Shown here in pieces: positions 35,402-48,076 of a stretch of DNA of 64,000 nt. The position numbers and the translations under genes are program-made. Under the pieces are notes generated by a model, which made no database searches, was not told where the DNA came from, and saw only the letters and a list, made by a program, of their open reading frames with translations. The number at the start of each line of letters is the position of its first letter. Positions within the stretch are counted from its first letter, which is position 1. This DNA comes from Malachius bipustulatus (Eukaryota > Arthropoda > Insecta > Coleoptera > Melyridae): assembly GCA_910589415.1 (NCBI GenBank), contig OU342632.1, forward strand, positions 37,027,637 to 37,091,636, in the 5' to 3' direction.

Positions 35402-36317
35402 ATTAATCGTTGAGTATACCTGCCATTTCTTCTCTTAATCAACAATAGTGTTCACCCGACCTTTCCCATGATCCAGAATAATACCTCTACTCGAGACCCC
35501 GTTTCCTAGGAACTTCATCCTGGCCGCACTTGAACCAAGTTGTCCATAGAAATCGGCGAGCCTAACTAAACAATCAAATTTTATACTAACTTATATGCAG
35601 AAAAAGGGGACCTTCCTTCACGTTAATTCCTCCTCGACTGCACGCTTGGTTTTCTCGTGAGTCTAGGCGCTGAAAATACAAATCTCAACGGGACAGCTGA
35701 AACGCTCCCAAAGGTTCTATCGAGTATCGGGGAACTACTCCCAACAGCGAAAAAAAAATCCGACACCCCACGCTGAAAACTGAACAGATTCACGAAGAAC
35801 ATGATGATGCTTTGCAAATTTCTTCAAAAAATTGAGACACAGGACACAGGCACAGTACTAAGATAACAAATTTAGATTCGACCGTCTTTTCACACGCGCG
35901 CTGCTTCCCTGTTCGTGGCCTATGCCCCTATGTTCAATTTAGTTCAATCGGTTAGCTTCGCGTTTTCACGTCCAGCTAATAAAAAAATTCTTATACGAGA
36001 TTATGTCATCTCTGGCGAATCCCCAACCTAATTTTAGCGCGTCCCCTGCGCGAATTTCTTACACGTCATTTCTGCGAGTTGCGCTCCAGAAACTGTTCCT
36101 CCGCGGTAACCAAGGACGTTCAAGGTATACAGGATGTTGTGTAAATAAAAATTTTACCTCAAGAAAATAATTCCTCTTTGGTCTTTAAATAATTTAAGGA
36201 AGATATTCATTAAGAAAATTTGAACGCACTAATGCATGAGTTTAAGTGGTGTTTAGAACAGTTGGCAATTGACAATACCCTTATAAAGTATTTTTAAAGA
36301 TTATCACTAGCTATGTA
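35402..36317. other. Unassigned stretch with a less A+T-rich patch
   Basis: A patch at about 35440-35560 and again 35620-36120 has higher G+C. The longest frame is 64 codons (minus, 35623-35817) with no recognisable content. It could be old retroelement or untranslated host sequence; I cannot tell. Confidence 0.4.
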
Positions 36318-37200
36318 TACAGGGTGTCCCAGCTTATTCGAAGCGGTTTCTGTAGGCCAAACGATGGATTTTTTCAAAAAACTTTTTGAAAAATCCAGTA
36401 CAGAATCACAATGGCCATAATTTAAAATTATTTTGGAGTATACAGAGTGTCCCATATGAGAGTGACATATCAAAGTTATGTTTTTTTAAATGGAATGCTC
36501 CTATGTTGTTGCATGTTAAGATTGTCTGAGAAGAGAAAATAAGATTGGCTTTTACAGTTGGTGTTTAAATTCAGAAGTTTTTGAGTTATAAACAAGTGAA
36601 AATCGTCATTTTTCAAGTTCAAGGTCCTGTACAACGAGAACGGCTGAAGATAGAGAAAAACGGCTTACATGTCCCTATTTTAACTTTTTGTGTACTATCC
36701 TATGGTGTAGAAACATTTGTGCTTTCTTTGATTTTTTTATTTGGCGACGCGTGGAGAAATCTCAGAATTTTCCAAATTTTTTATCACCCTGTATAAACAT
36801 TTCATCTACATCATAGGATAGTACATGAAAAGTTAAAATAGGGACATGTAAGCCGTTTTTCTCTATCTTCAGCCGTTCTCGTTGTACAGGGCCTTGAACT
36901 TGAAAAATGGCGATTTTCACTTGTTTATAACTCAAAAACTTCTGAATTTAAACACCAACTATAAAAGCCAATCTTATTTTCTCTTCTCAGACAATCTAAA
37001 AATGCAATAACATAGGAACATTCCATTTAAAAAAAACATAACTTTGATATGCCACTGTCATATGGGACACTCTGTATACTCCAAAATAATTTTAAACTAT
37101 GGCCATTGTGATCCTGTACTTGAATTTGCAATTTTTTTTTTTTTTTTAATCAATCGTTTGGCCTACAGAGACCGCTTCGAATAAGCTGGGACACCCTGTA
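36318..37200. mobile_element. Palindrome B, copy 1
   Basis: Ends TACAGGGTGTCCCAGC and complement; arms of about 400 bases with an unpaired centre at about 36720-36800. An inner terminus-like TATACAGAGTGTCCCAT lies at about 36437 and its complement at about 37077. The loop itself carries CACCCTGTATAAA. Same family as 53695-54550; the core is shared with palindrome A and, more diverged, with D. Confidence 0.85.
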
Positions 37201-37248
37201 TAGTAAGATTTTAAGATAAAAATGAACATACACATTTTCCCGACATAC

Positions 37249-37517
37249 GTGCCGTCAATGTCCAGAAGAGGAGGATCGTATTGAGACGCATCAGAGAGAC
37301 TAGTAAACGCTGTTTCCGGTTCCGGTGTGTGAGTACCGTTGTAGATTAGCCGATAATCCCTTTGCTTGCAGGTTCGATGGTGTGTACCATCTCCAAGCGT
37401 CGGGTCACCGAGCAAAGCCCCATTAAGATTCGGTAGGTGAAACCCAGTAAATTCACCACCGCAAAGATGTTCAAGTATAGTAAAAACCACCGCCAGAGTA
37501 TGCCATGGTACTGCCAT
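37249..37517 (-). CDS. Possible orphan first coding exon, unknown protein
   Basis: On the minus strand a frame stays open for more than 110 codons in DNA of clearly higher G+C than its flanks. From the ATG at 37517 it begins MAVPWHTLAVVFTILEHLCG, which could be a signal peptide. It continues with a polar part holding one N-glycosylation sequon (YNGTH) and two Cys, and DYRLIYNGTHTPEPE. A candidate donor, GGCAC|GTATGT, ends it at 37249. No further exons were found and I do not recognise the protein. It sits directly beside palindrome B. It could be a real host exon or an old element. Confidence 0.3.
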
Positions 37518-38174
37518 GGAATTATAATTTTTAATTTCAAATACACCCACAAGGTGTTCCATGAATATTTTATGTCATTCTGGCTGGAAGGTGGGGCTCG
37601 TTTTATGTGTGATTATCTTTTGACGAGATGGATTATTATTTGTGTACAGGAAATTAAGTTTCCTATTATACATCTTCTCGGTTTGACTCGGTATTAAAAA
37701 TAGATCTGTCTGTATGGATACGCAATTTCTTGGTATTCTATTTTTGGCCGTTTGAATGGGCAACAATTTTTTTGTTATTAATTTATTACAGCTCAGCAGC
37801 TTTACAATAAGTATGTGGCTATGTAGCGTGTTGTCTTCTTCAATAACTTTATATTCTGACGGATGTTATTGCCTTTATAATCGATTGATCAAAAATTCAT
37901 CCACTTTTTACTGATACATGTTTTGATGAGACAACAACACTTGTCTGAATTTCGGTCGCTACGGCGCACCGGCACCAGCACCAGCGCTATCAAGAAGTGG
38001 TTTTGGGAGACAAGAGTTAATAACATCATTTAAATTTCAAAGACATCTGACAATATAATATTAATAGGAAGCTATATTAGAAGTTATTATTGTCATTAAT
38101 AACGAATATCTTGACAAGTCGATCGTACGGTCAACATGGGCATTTTTTATCATCATCTACAAGGACAGACTGAT

Positions 38175-38228
38175 GTAGTGCCAGTTCTAGTGCTAGTGCT
38201 AGTGCTAGTGCCGGTGCTAGTGCCAGTT
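38175..38228. repeat. CTAGTG hexamer minisatellite
   Basis: About seven units of CTAGTG with CCGGTG and CCAGTT variants. Similar GCACCGGCACCAGCACCAGC, opposite in strand sense, occurs at 37965-37984. Confidence 0.75.
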
Positions 38229-38844
38229 CATAATAAAAGCAGGGAGGGTGTATAATCTTCGCGATGACACTGGCTTTATTCTATAATAGGCCAGACTTTT
38301 ACCTGCCCACAATTTGATTGATGATTTCTAATTGAAAATTGTAAGATCAGCTATTTGTCCTACACGAGTCAGTTCGGTTGGCATGCTTGCCTCCCGCTGG
38401 GACTGTAGTTTAGTATTTTTAAAATATTAGATCTCCAGTTTACTTAACGATTACATCGACATCTGATGGAGGAACCTTCAGAACAACTCTTCATCTCTAA
38501 TCATAACATTCATTCAGGAAAGTGCTCTTCTTTAAATAACCTGCTATATGTCAGTTTGAGGATCTTAACTGGTCATAATATTAATTAGCTTATTAATGTA
38601 AGATGTTTTTGAAGGAGTTAGAACCTAACGTTATTATCTCCATCTACCTACAAATCGATATTATTATCTTTTATATTGATTCATATGACGCGAATTATAG
38701 GTATAGCAAGAATCCAGAATAAAGTTATTATTATTATTAATATTATTAATCGAGTAAAAGAGAAAAAAAAATCATCTACAACATTATTCCTTAGTGGTAG
38801 GAGGACCTTGCTTCAGGCCAGAACCGTTATGATATAATGCTCGT

Positions 38845-38880
38845 TATAAAAGCGTGCTGCGTGGTTGTCCAGTTCCAGTT
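38845..38880 (+). promoter_or_regulatory. Candidate TATA/initiator core promoter
   Basis: TATAAAA at 38845-38851 is followed by TCCAGTT at 38868 and TCCAGTT at 38874, 26 and 32 bases downstream, the usual insect spacing. No coding frame of note follows, so this may be a chance match. Confidence 0.25.
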
Positions 38881-39589
38881 AGCCTAAGAGAAGATATCAC
38901 ATCAGACATCATTCAGTTCATAGTCTTGCAAATCTTGTATGATTCGCGATGACAGACAGGCATTATTATTACACTAACTGCGACCGCACTCCGTGTAATT
39001 GCTGACGTGAGGTGGCAGTGCTCTAATTGGGAGGCAGCGGTGGCCGTCGCCACTGCCTGTCACTCTTATTGTCAGTCATGTCCTCAAGAATTGGATTGAA
39101 AATCAGCGACCGTGCTAACTATAGAAAGACATTGTTTAGAAATTTGGGGTTAAAATATCATTTCATTATAGGTACGTCACGCTGGATATAAGAACAACGA
39201 TTATAATCATTGCTGTGATTTTTAACAGTTTGTCAAGTAATTTAGAAAACCAACATCAGAGAGTGACATATTTTACAGCCAGGATATTATAAATATTTGG
39301 GCTTTGAGCTAATCGAAACTTTTGTCGATCTTATTGTCAGAAGCAGAAAAACGTCGCTTTTGTTATTATTTCGTTATTATCCTGAACTCATCAACCTGCC
39401 ATATCAGACTGGTATAAATATCTATACCTATACCTGATACGTAAGATTAGGAACAAATTCTCTAGTTCGTCTATAGAAAACTCCGTTATCTATACATATA
39501 ACTATAGTATAGTGGCATCTGAATCAATCTGAAAGAATCAAGTATGAAACACCAGTAATTAAACAAAACTGAACTTTTTAGTACAAAGT

Positions 39590-41225
39590 TGCATCTCTTC
39601 TTGCAGTTAAAACTGCTTTGCAACTTCTAGCCTTAGACAGAATACGTAGATCCTCTTGCTGAAAATCATGATGCTCTTCGCAGTTGCTGGCCTTGTGGGC
39701 AGCAACTTTGGGGAAAAATCAATTTTTAACCCCCTTGGGGAGTTGTAACTGCTCTCAAGGGCTGTTACAACACTGGTTGTCGCTTCATATCTCTTCAAAA
39801 ATCACTTTATCCAGTTTTAAAACTCTATTTGCTTTTAAAAACTCAATTTTTTATTCCTTACAGGGATGGAATCCGAAGAGTACCTATCAAAAGCCTTTGA
39901 CAGAATTCACAGATCCTCTTGTAGAAAGAGATTCGAATATTGAGATTGAAGATTCTCTTCGCAGTTGTCGGCAGGGAACGTTCGAGAAAAATCTATTTTC
40001 CACCACATTGAGGGATTTTAATAGCCACTGGCCTGACCTGGCATCTATTACGGCCCTGGTTGTAGATAATCTTTCTTGAAAAAAAAATCACCATCTCCAG
40101 ACATAAAAACTTTATCTCTTGTAGGTATAAAAACGTAATTTTCTTGCAAAAAATCTATTTTGTACTCCCTATATGGGTGGAATCTGAAGGGGTGAAATTC
40201 CTTGGATAGAATTCAGAGATTCTCTCGTGGAAAGAGATTCGAATGTTGAGAGAAAAAAATCAATCTGGTTGTAGATCATCTATCTTAAAAAAAAATCATC
40301 GTCTCCAGATACAAATTTATCTCTTGCATAAATACTTAATTTCCTTACAAAAAAGTAATTTTTTTACCCCTTACAGAAGTGACATCGGAAGGATAACGGA
40401 ATGCCTTGGATAGAACTTGCACCTTGGATAGAATTCGCAAACCCTCTTGTGGAAAGAGATTCGAATGTTGAGATTGAAGAACTTCGCAATTGTCGGCAAG
40501 TAATTTCGAAAAAAATTAATTTTTCACCCCCTTTGGGGATTTTAACAGCATTTGGTATCTCTTACATCCCTAGTTGTATATTATCTATCTTTGTGTCCCG
40601 TATATAGGAGTGAAATCAGAAGGATTGGATAAAATTCACAGATCCTCTTGTGAAAAGAGTTTCGAATGTTGAGATTGAATATGCTCTTAGCAGCTAGCAG
40701 CGATCGGCAGGGAACGTTCGAAAATGAAATCCATTTTCCACCCCCTTGGAAGGATTGTAGCAGCCTCTGGCATCTGATACAACCCTGGTTGTTGATCATC
40801 TTTCTTGAAAAAAATCAACATCTTCACTCATAAGAACTTTATCATCTCGAGCATAAAACTTAATTTTCTTGCAAAATAATCAATGTTGTGCCTCCTACAG
40901 GGGTGGAATCGGAAGGGTAGCGAATGCCTTGGATAGAATTCGCAGTTCTTCTTGTGGAAAGAGATTCGAATGTTGAGATTGAAGAAGCTCTTCGCAGTGG
41001 TCAGTTTGTAACTTTCGAAAAAAATCAATTTTTCACCTCCTTTGGGGGATTGTAACATCCTCTGGCATCTCTTACATCCCTGGTTGTAGATTATCTTTCT
41101 TGTAAAAAATCACAATCTCCTGGCCGGAAAACTTTATCTCTTGCATAAAAACTTAATTTTGTTGCAAAAAAATCAAATTTGTACCCCCTACGGGGGAAGA
41201 ATCGGAAGAGTAGCAGTGTTTGGAG
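39590..41225. repeat. Degenerate satellite, six ~300-bp units
   Basis: The same block recurs in tandem with unit starts near 39600, 39865, 40187, 40380, 40610 and 40905, ending near 41208. Landmarks in each unit are GGAATCGGAAGG, TTGGATAGAATTCGCAGA, GAAAGAGATTCGAATGTTGA, CTCTTCGCAGTTGTCGGC and CTTATCTCTTGCATAAAAAC. Full spacing is about 295-320 bases; two units are shortened to about 190-230 by internal deletions. Short frames in it (for example plus 39684-40079) are by-products. Confidence 0.85.
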
Positions 41226-41829
41226 TAATCTCCTCATATATATCTTGACGTTTAGATAGGTAATCGAGGGGATGCCAACCAGTCAGGAAACGGGAGTGTA
41301 AAAAGGGAGTGCGGGGGGAAAAAGTTACATTAAGTTTTTTTTAAGTTTTTGGGCAACTTTAAGGGGTGGCACAAGATAAAAAAATAATTTTAATCCCGGA
41401 TTTGGTTTCAGCATACTCGAAAGGGGTGAACCCATTGCTTGTATCTATTTCAGATGATGATCTTCTGACCCAACAACTCGGTGTCCTCGATTTCACAATA
41501 ATCTTCGTAAGCTCGAAGAATGGGCCTAGTGTGAAAATTACCTAGTTTCTTTTTTTTATTTTTTTTTTACGTTGGCATTCACACGCAAGGAATAGTATTC
41601 TATAACCCTATATCGTGGGCGATGTTAGTACGGAGATAGGAATTGACACTAAGTACCTACTTTAAGAAAACTACGGGTTGCGGGGGTTATTCTACGGCTG
41701 GTTAGGTCAACTTCAAAAGGATGGGCTCTAGCACTGTGAAGGGTAGTTATGACTTACATTTTTTTTTAACGGTATCAAAGGTGACAAGCTCCATTGAACA
41801 TCTTCCAAAGTAGTAGGTATCCGTAGAAA
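41226..41829. other. Unassigned spacer
   Basis: No gene or recognised repeat. Confidence 0.5.
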
Positions 41830-42225
41830 AGTGACACATCTGCAACCCTCTTCTGCTGAGTTCTCAGGTGTCCATTATCAGCCTGGAATCGTCAATCATC
41901 AATCGTAGGGCTCTTTTCTGGACTAGCTTCAACAATTTCTTAGGATCTGAGCCCCAAACATGAGATGAGAGCAGTATTAATATGTTCTGCTGGGGACGGT
42001 ATAGAATTTCTTTACTCAAAGGTTCAAAGCGTCTTAGATTCAGCTGATTTTGAAACGTGACTAAGTAAAGTTGAATTTCTAAGCAGGTATACATGAACCC
42101 CCAGGGGATTGAAAGAGGGACAGGCGGAATAATTTGTCGTCCAGATATAATGATACCAGAGTGATCATCAAAAGCTTTTTTGAAGGCCGCTGCTTGGGTT
42201 TTTGGCGCATTAAATTGCAATTCAA
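41830..42225 (-). pseudogene. Non-LTR reverse transcriptase thumb fragment
   Basis: The minus strand reads MQFNAPKTQAAAFKKAFDD near 42220, then a frameshifted stretch, LSSHVWGSDPKKLLKL, VQKRALRLMIDDSRL near 41900. This matches the 'FNA.KTQ.....LLYSSHVWG.APK..L..LDSVQKRA.RLI.D' block of Jockey/CR1-like polymerases common in insects. Only the thumb part is present; palm and endonuclease are gone. Confidence 0.7.
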
Positions 42226-43831
42226 CAAATTTTGTGCTTGGTTACAATGGATTTGAAGTCACTTCCACCAAATCGTTGGCATAAAGAAGGAAAAGAGGAA
42301 TCTTTAATCAATCAGAGCAAATGGAATCGCGCTTAGAGTCTATACCATGTCAATCAGAATGGCTGCCATAAATTCTATGAATATGCGCATCTATGGATTT
42401 ATGTTTCATATTATCGCAGAAATTTGGCCCAAAGTTCAATGAGGCGTGAGTTATATCTAATGAACAGCAGAATCTATGTGATCTCTTTAGTCTGGTGTTG
42501 GTGTTACTGAATTAGTATAACAAATAAAGGATGGGTGAATGCTCCATGTTTTTTCTCTGATCTGCAATATTAGGTACCTACTTACCTATGATGCCTGGTC
42601 TTTTGTGTTTCCAAATGATCGTAATTAATGACGTGTTTAGTGTTTCTGATGTAGGAGAGTAGGTAGTAGCATGTTTGATCAATTTAGCGGAGATAGGAAA
42701 TGGTTAATACGTGGGTTTTGCAGGTAAAACGAGAGAATGCATATCTGCGACAAGCCCAGCGGCCTGGTCTTCTATCTGAGTCCGAGGCCGTGCAGTGTCT
42801 TCCTGCAATAATTAAAGTGGATCGGTTTATCTCGCGTGCCGATATTTACGAGCGCAGGTTGCCGCTCTAGCGACATAACGTCCCGGAGTAGGGGAATTGT
42901 AAAAATCAGTTGACATAACTTGGTTTATGCCGAAAAGTCGCCAGCATCGGCTACCGCAAACAGTGTCCACTCGGTACAGGCCGTTCAAGAATAATGCAGC
43001 ATTTCCATATCGGAGCCTGCTATGCAAATCCGGATTCAAAGATGCCGGTGCGTGCACGTTTACTATGGTTTCACCGGCAATTGTTTATAACCCTCGTTTG
43101 TAGCGAGCTGCCTGGCTGCGTCTTTTTTTCTTTCCTTGGAGTTTTTGTTCGGAGATTTTTACTTGTAACCCTAAGTTATGGACGTCTCCTTGAGATGGAA
43201 CCTTGCTATTTTTAAGCGGTTTCGGTAGCAATAATTTACCCTGTCAGTTTGGTCTAAGATTATTTAATGAGTTCAGCGACTATGCCTAGTAGATGTCTAC
43301 GCGCGGAGATTCGCGGAACGCTTCCTTTTTTATTTCCAGTTTTAATTAACTTTGACAAATAGAATCTGGTCCTCTTGTTCTTTGATCCACCGATAGTTGT
43401 AAATTTTGGACGTTTTCCTTTTTCTTCTCGTTAGAAAAAAGTCTAAAAAAACGGAAATCTGAAGGATCTTGCCAGACAAATGCTACCTCTACTACTACAC
43501 CCCTCAGATCTGATCTTCTAGATTGGTAATCTTGCATTTCTAGCGATTCAATCAATAGTTTTGCATTTCCTTTCGAATACCTCTTTTATTAATCATGCGC
43601 GAAGAGAAGACTGCTTTAATTAAATTCAGATTAGGTCATGATGGTATCGCTGTGTCAAATTTGATGGACGTATATTGTCACATTTGATTTGATCCAATCA
43701 AGATTGCGATTATCAAATTAGTTACGATGAATAAATTTATTATTCAAGTTTGTATTTCACAATCAAAATTTTATTTTGATCAAGTATAGTGTTCGTCAAA
43801 TATAATAATGTACGTCTTCTCTTCATTAATA
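42226..43831. other. Unassigned stretch
   Basis: No gene assigned. A patch of higher G+C at about 42720-43120 has frames of 73-76 codons on both strands without recognisable content. Confidence 0.4.
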
Positions 43832-44553
43832 TACAGGGTGTTGATTTTCAAAGCGGGCCATAGGGGATTAGCATTGCGAAAGTGGTTTTTGAGGATTCCT
43901 GCTCGCCGTTTAAACTGACAGAAATGGTTTTGCTATCAAAATGAAGCTAAAATTATTGCGCATAACGCTTGACATCAGCAATTAATTTAATTTCACGTTG
44001 TTTTCTAAAATGCTTCAGTAAAAATTCAAGTAATTGTTAATGTTTAATTACAAAATAGCATGCCTTGCCTAAAAAATAATGACGTTTCTACGTTTTGACA
44101 ATCCAATAATAAACCATTGGTCTATTAAAAAAATTCACGGCAAATAAATCGCGAACCCTCCTGTAACTGGCTACACTCTAGTAGGTTTTCACCATAAAAA
44201 CTCTTTCTTGGTTTGTATAACCCATTTTTAAGACTTTATATTATTACCTACTGACTTATAAAGTTTTATTATTGGATTTTGGATTGTCAAAACGTAGAAA
44301 CGTCATTATTGTTTAGGCAAGGCATGCTATTTTGTGATTAAACATTAACAATTACTTGAATTTTTACTGAAGAATTTTAGAAAACAACGTGAAATTAAAT
44401 TAATTTCTGATGTCAAGCGTTATGCGCAATAATTTTAGCTTCATTTTGATACCAAAACCATTTCTGTCAGTTTAAACGGCGAGCAGGAATCCTCAAAAAC
44501 CACTTTCGCAATCCCAATCCCCTATGGCCCGCTTTGAAAATCAACACCCTGTA
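43832..44553. mobile_element. Palindrome C
   Basis: Ends TACAGGGTGTTGATTTTCAA and complement. Arms of about 285 bases match closely (GCATGCCTTGCCTAAAAAAT and its near-complement near the inner ends), with an unpaired centre of about 150 bases at 44115-44265. Non-coding. Confidence 0.85.
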
Positions 44554-44866
44554 GATAGATAGACCATAAGGATTGAATATACTATACCTACCTTAAATTA
44601 ACTTCAGTTGAATTATTGTATAATAATTAAAAAATTGATTTTGACAAAAATTTTGAAAATAAGTAGGTAATTTAGAGTCTGCTTTACATGATAAATCAAA
44701 AAGATGAAATAGAATGATGACTGTGTATTATAATAGGTTGGTTAAAAAAAGTAAATAAAACAATAATCGATACATTTTTACAGATATCAGGGACTCTTTC
44801 TGGATCTATGAATATCATAGCAATCAAGATGAAGATAGCTATATCTATATCCGCTTAAAGAACCAA

Positions 44867-46502
44867 AAACCTTCTTGCGCATCAATCGCATAAATAGTGT
44901 ATTTTTAAGCGATCCAATTTATAAATATTTTCACCGCTTTTTAAATTGGCTTTCTGAAAATTTCCCTAGTCAGGTCATATTAGTGTAGTGGTTAACTGTG
45001 AAAATTGCATTTCACTTCGTTTGAAAACGTGCCTTAGAATGGATTTTTAAATTTAACAAAACCAAAATAAATGGTAAAACTGAACAATTTTGCCCCTTTT
45101 CCTTTGCCCGCCACTGGCTGACTTTACCTAAAAAATACTATTTTTTACACTACCTTCAATAGAACTGAAAAAGTGAAAAGGGAGCTTTGAAAACTGAAAA
45201 TTTGAAATTTTAGAGGAATAAACATAATTTAAAAATATTCGAATATCTCCGCCATTTTTCTTATTTGCTTCTTGAAAATTTTCAGAATTAAGGGTTATTA
45301 GTATAGTTATCTACTGTAAAAATTTCAGTTCGATTCGTACAAAAATAGAAAAATAGAATAAACGGCTATAGAAATTTAGCCTTTTTTACCCTTTTCCTAC
45401 CCATGCCACTGGCTTAATAATAAAAAAATGCAAATTTTATTGCAATAACTCAAATTTCAATAACTATTCTTCCAATAATGCTAATTTTGCTTAAAAGTTT
45501 TTGTTTCTAACTTGCTTATTTAGAGGTTCAAAATCTATCAATTTTTCCTAAAATTTAAAAGGCAGCCATTTTGGAACGGCTATTCCGATTTTACTCAAGA
45601 CCGACTACTTGCAGTTATATTACTACAAAAAAAATTTCAGCCCCCTAAATTGAAAACTGCAACCAGAAACCGTGCCTCATGACCGGTTTTTTTTTGGAAA
45701 TTTGGAGGGACACCCTGTAAAAGTAACAAAACTTTAGGAAAATTATTTTTACGAAAATCAAACGTCATCTCTAAGTTTCACAAGAGAAAAAAATTTCGTT
45801 CATTAATCTTGAAAGGTGAAGCTACAGGAGCGTTTTTAAAATTTTAGAGAAATAAACATCATGTAAAAAAAATTCAAATAACTCCGCCATTTTTGTTATT
45901 TACTTCTTGAAATTTTTAAGGGCTGGAGGCTATTAGTATAGTTGCGTACTGTGAAAATTTCAATTTAATTCCTTCAAAAATGTGCTCATAAATTGTTAGA
46001 GAAATTTAGCGATTTTTACCCTTTTCCTACCCACGCCACTGGCTTATTAATAAAAGTAATGCAAATTTTATAACATTAGATCAAATTTCAATTAATTTTC
46101 CTCCAATCATGTTGATTTAGTTTCAAAGTTATTTTTCCATCTTACTCATACAGGGGTTCAAAAAAAAGCAATTTTTCCAAAAATTCAAATGGCCGCCATT
46201 TTGAAACGGCTCGGCCGATTTTGCTCAAGTACAATACCAGACCAGTTCTTATATATATCTTACTCCCACAAAAATTTCAGTCCCCTAGATTGAAAACTGC
46301 GACCTGAAATGAGATGACAAAAACGGGATATGGGGAATTTTGAAAGGACACCCTGTAGAAGTAACGCGACTTTAGGAATTTTTTTCAACGAAAATCTAAC
46401 GTCGTTCCAAGGCTTTACAAGGATCCAAAATTTCATTCACTAATCTTGAAAGATAAAGCTACAGGAGCGTTTTTAAAATCGAAATTTCGCGATTTTGGAG
46501 AA

Positions 46503-46533
<31 letters not shown>

Positions 46534-46535
46534 TA
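44867..46535 (-). mobile_element. Interspersed repeat S, copy 2, with internal duplication
   Basis: Inverted copy of 4619-5780, from CTTCTTGCGCATCAATCGCA at the left to a TA microsatellite at about 46505-46535. It is about 450 bases longer because a ~630-bp block is tandemly duplicated (about 45205-45835 and 45836-46490, plus a partial unit to the left). The two units share CCGCCATTTTT, GCTACAGGAGCGTTTTTAAA and GACACCCTGTA. Non-coding. Confidence 0.65.
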
Positions 46536-47579
46536 CGGTACAATTCAGGCTCCGGCCATGTAATTTTTGCGGTTTACTGGGACTCCGGCGTCACCCGGCG
46601 TCCGATATACGGATCCCCAGTGACATCTTCAATTTAAAACTGCCAATCGGTTCCTCAGGTGATATGTAACTAGTTTTCATCGAAAAATCGAGGAGCCTGA
46701 CTAAATCCATTATCTGATTGGCGTATAAGTTGTAGTTCATCGTGTATTTAGATAGAGACGCTGCATACGATTGAGTGTATATACAAGTGGGAACCCAGAA
46801 CGGTTTACTCGGCACTTGTATAAAATGTTTTAAGTAGAAAGGGTTACCTGGCACCGTTTATAAATGATACTTGGAGGATCACTGGGCGCTGTTTATAAAA
46901 ATGATACTTTCAGGTTTACTCGAAGTAAAGCAGTTCATTCATACAAACACGACTATTAGCTCCTAAATCAAATAAAAAAAATTACCCACGGTCTACCCAT
47001 ATAATGCTCTTCAATTATAGGAAAACACCGATGAGGTAATAGGGTTGATATGAAAATTAATCTCTTTTATATTCAGTTTTAGATTTAAATCTACATAATT
47101 ATATAACATACAATTATGTACCTACCTAATTTTTAAAGGGCCATGTTAATAATTCAGATCAGTATGGCCAGTCGCACGTCACTACAATTTTTACATTATT
47201 ACATTTCATTTTTCTTATAGTTTCATAATTTGTGGTTCTTTTCTTTTGTGGAAAAGTACTTCAGGATCTAAGTAAAACTTGCACAGAAGAATGATTTCTT
47301 TGTTTCACGCGTCCTCATAAGGCGACTGTCACTATTGGGCTATTCGAGTAGGGTAAGGAATAAGGGTAATGAATAATTTAAAAAAATCGTCCAATAATTA
47401 ATGGGCCATCTAAATGGTAAATACAGTTATGGCGAAGCAAATATCTCCCTATTACTGATGATTTTCCTAGTACTATGATCTTCCACACTATCCTAGTAGT
47501 TACCTATGTTACATAGAATGCCTGAGTGCGACTGATGGCCACTGATCTGAATAATGACCAAAAAATGAATTTTCGAATA
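46536..47579. other. Unassigned stretch
   Basis: Contains an 87-codon minus-strand frame (46591-46854) in DNA of slightly higher G+C; I do not recognise it and see no convincing splice sites. The rest is A+T-rich. Confidence 0.4.
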
Positions 47580-48076
47580 TACAAGGTGTTTCTAAAAGAA
47601 GTACCGCAAGTTGGAGGGCGTGTAGATGAAGCTTAGATATTAAGAAAATTCAAATTATTTTTTTTTTCGAAAATGTTTTTCAACCGAGACACAGGGTGTC
47701 AAAAAAATTTATTATTTTAAATTTTTGACGATATCTTAGGAACTGTTTGAGATACAGAACCCAGCTTTTGTACACATCTTGTCATTAATATTATCTACGT
47801 AAAGAGGGCAAATTAAAAAAAAATATATGTGGCAGTGAAACAATTACATAAAAAGTATAAAAAACACTGTGTTAAAAGGGCTATTAGCCCTGGTGTTATT
47901 AATAGTTATACAAGGTGTCGCTAAAAGGTACCACCCACGCTCGACCACAGATTCGTGAGTAAAAAATATGACGATTAACCGAAATTATCCATGTCCAAAA
48001 AGGCACCCTTTTCGAGATGCATACCATAAAAGGAGGTCAACTATAGCGGGTAATTATAGTTTTACAAACATTAACG
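47580..48076. repeat. Single-arm fragments related to palindrome N
   Basis: TACAAGGTGTTTC at 47580 begins a stretch whose 47725-47805 part matches the arm of palindrome N (GAACTGTTTGAGATACAGAA, then CTTTTGTACACATCTTGTCA). A second terminus-like TACAAGGTGTCGC lies near 47911. No opposing arm was found. Confidence 0.5.

Larger units (their letters stand above)
37563..39589. other. Unassigned stretch with a possible promoter
   Basis: No gene assigned. It contains the hexamer repeat at 38175-38228, a TTA-type run at about 38728-38750 and a TATA/initiator pair at 38845-38877. A G+C-rich inverted repeat, GGCAGCGGTGGC with GCCACTGCC, lies at about 39031-39056. No open frame follows these for more than about 15 codons. 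Confidence 0.4.

Noticed and set aside
39684..40079. 131-codon plus-strand frame.
   Set aside because: It crosses two units of the satellite and is broken in the other units.
46591..46854. 87-codon minus-strand frame as a possible host exon.
   Set aside because: Not recognised and no convincing acceptor or donor around it.
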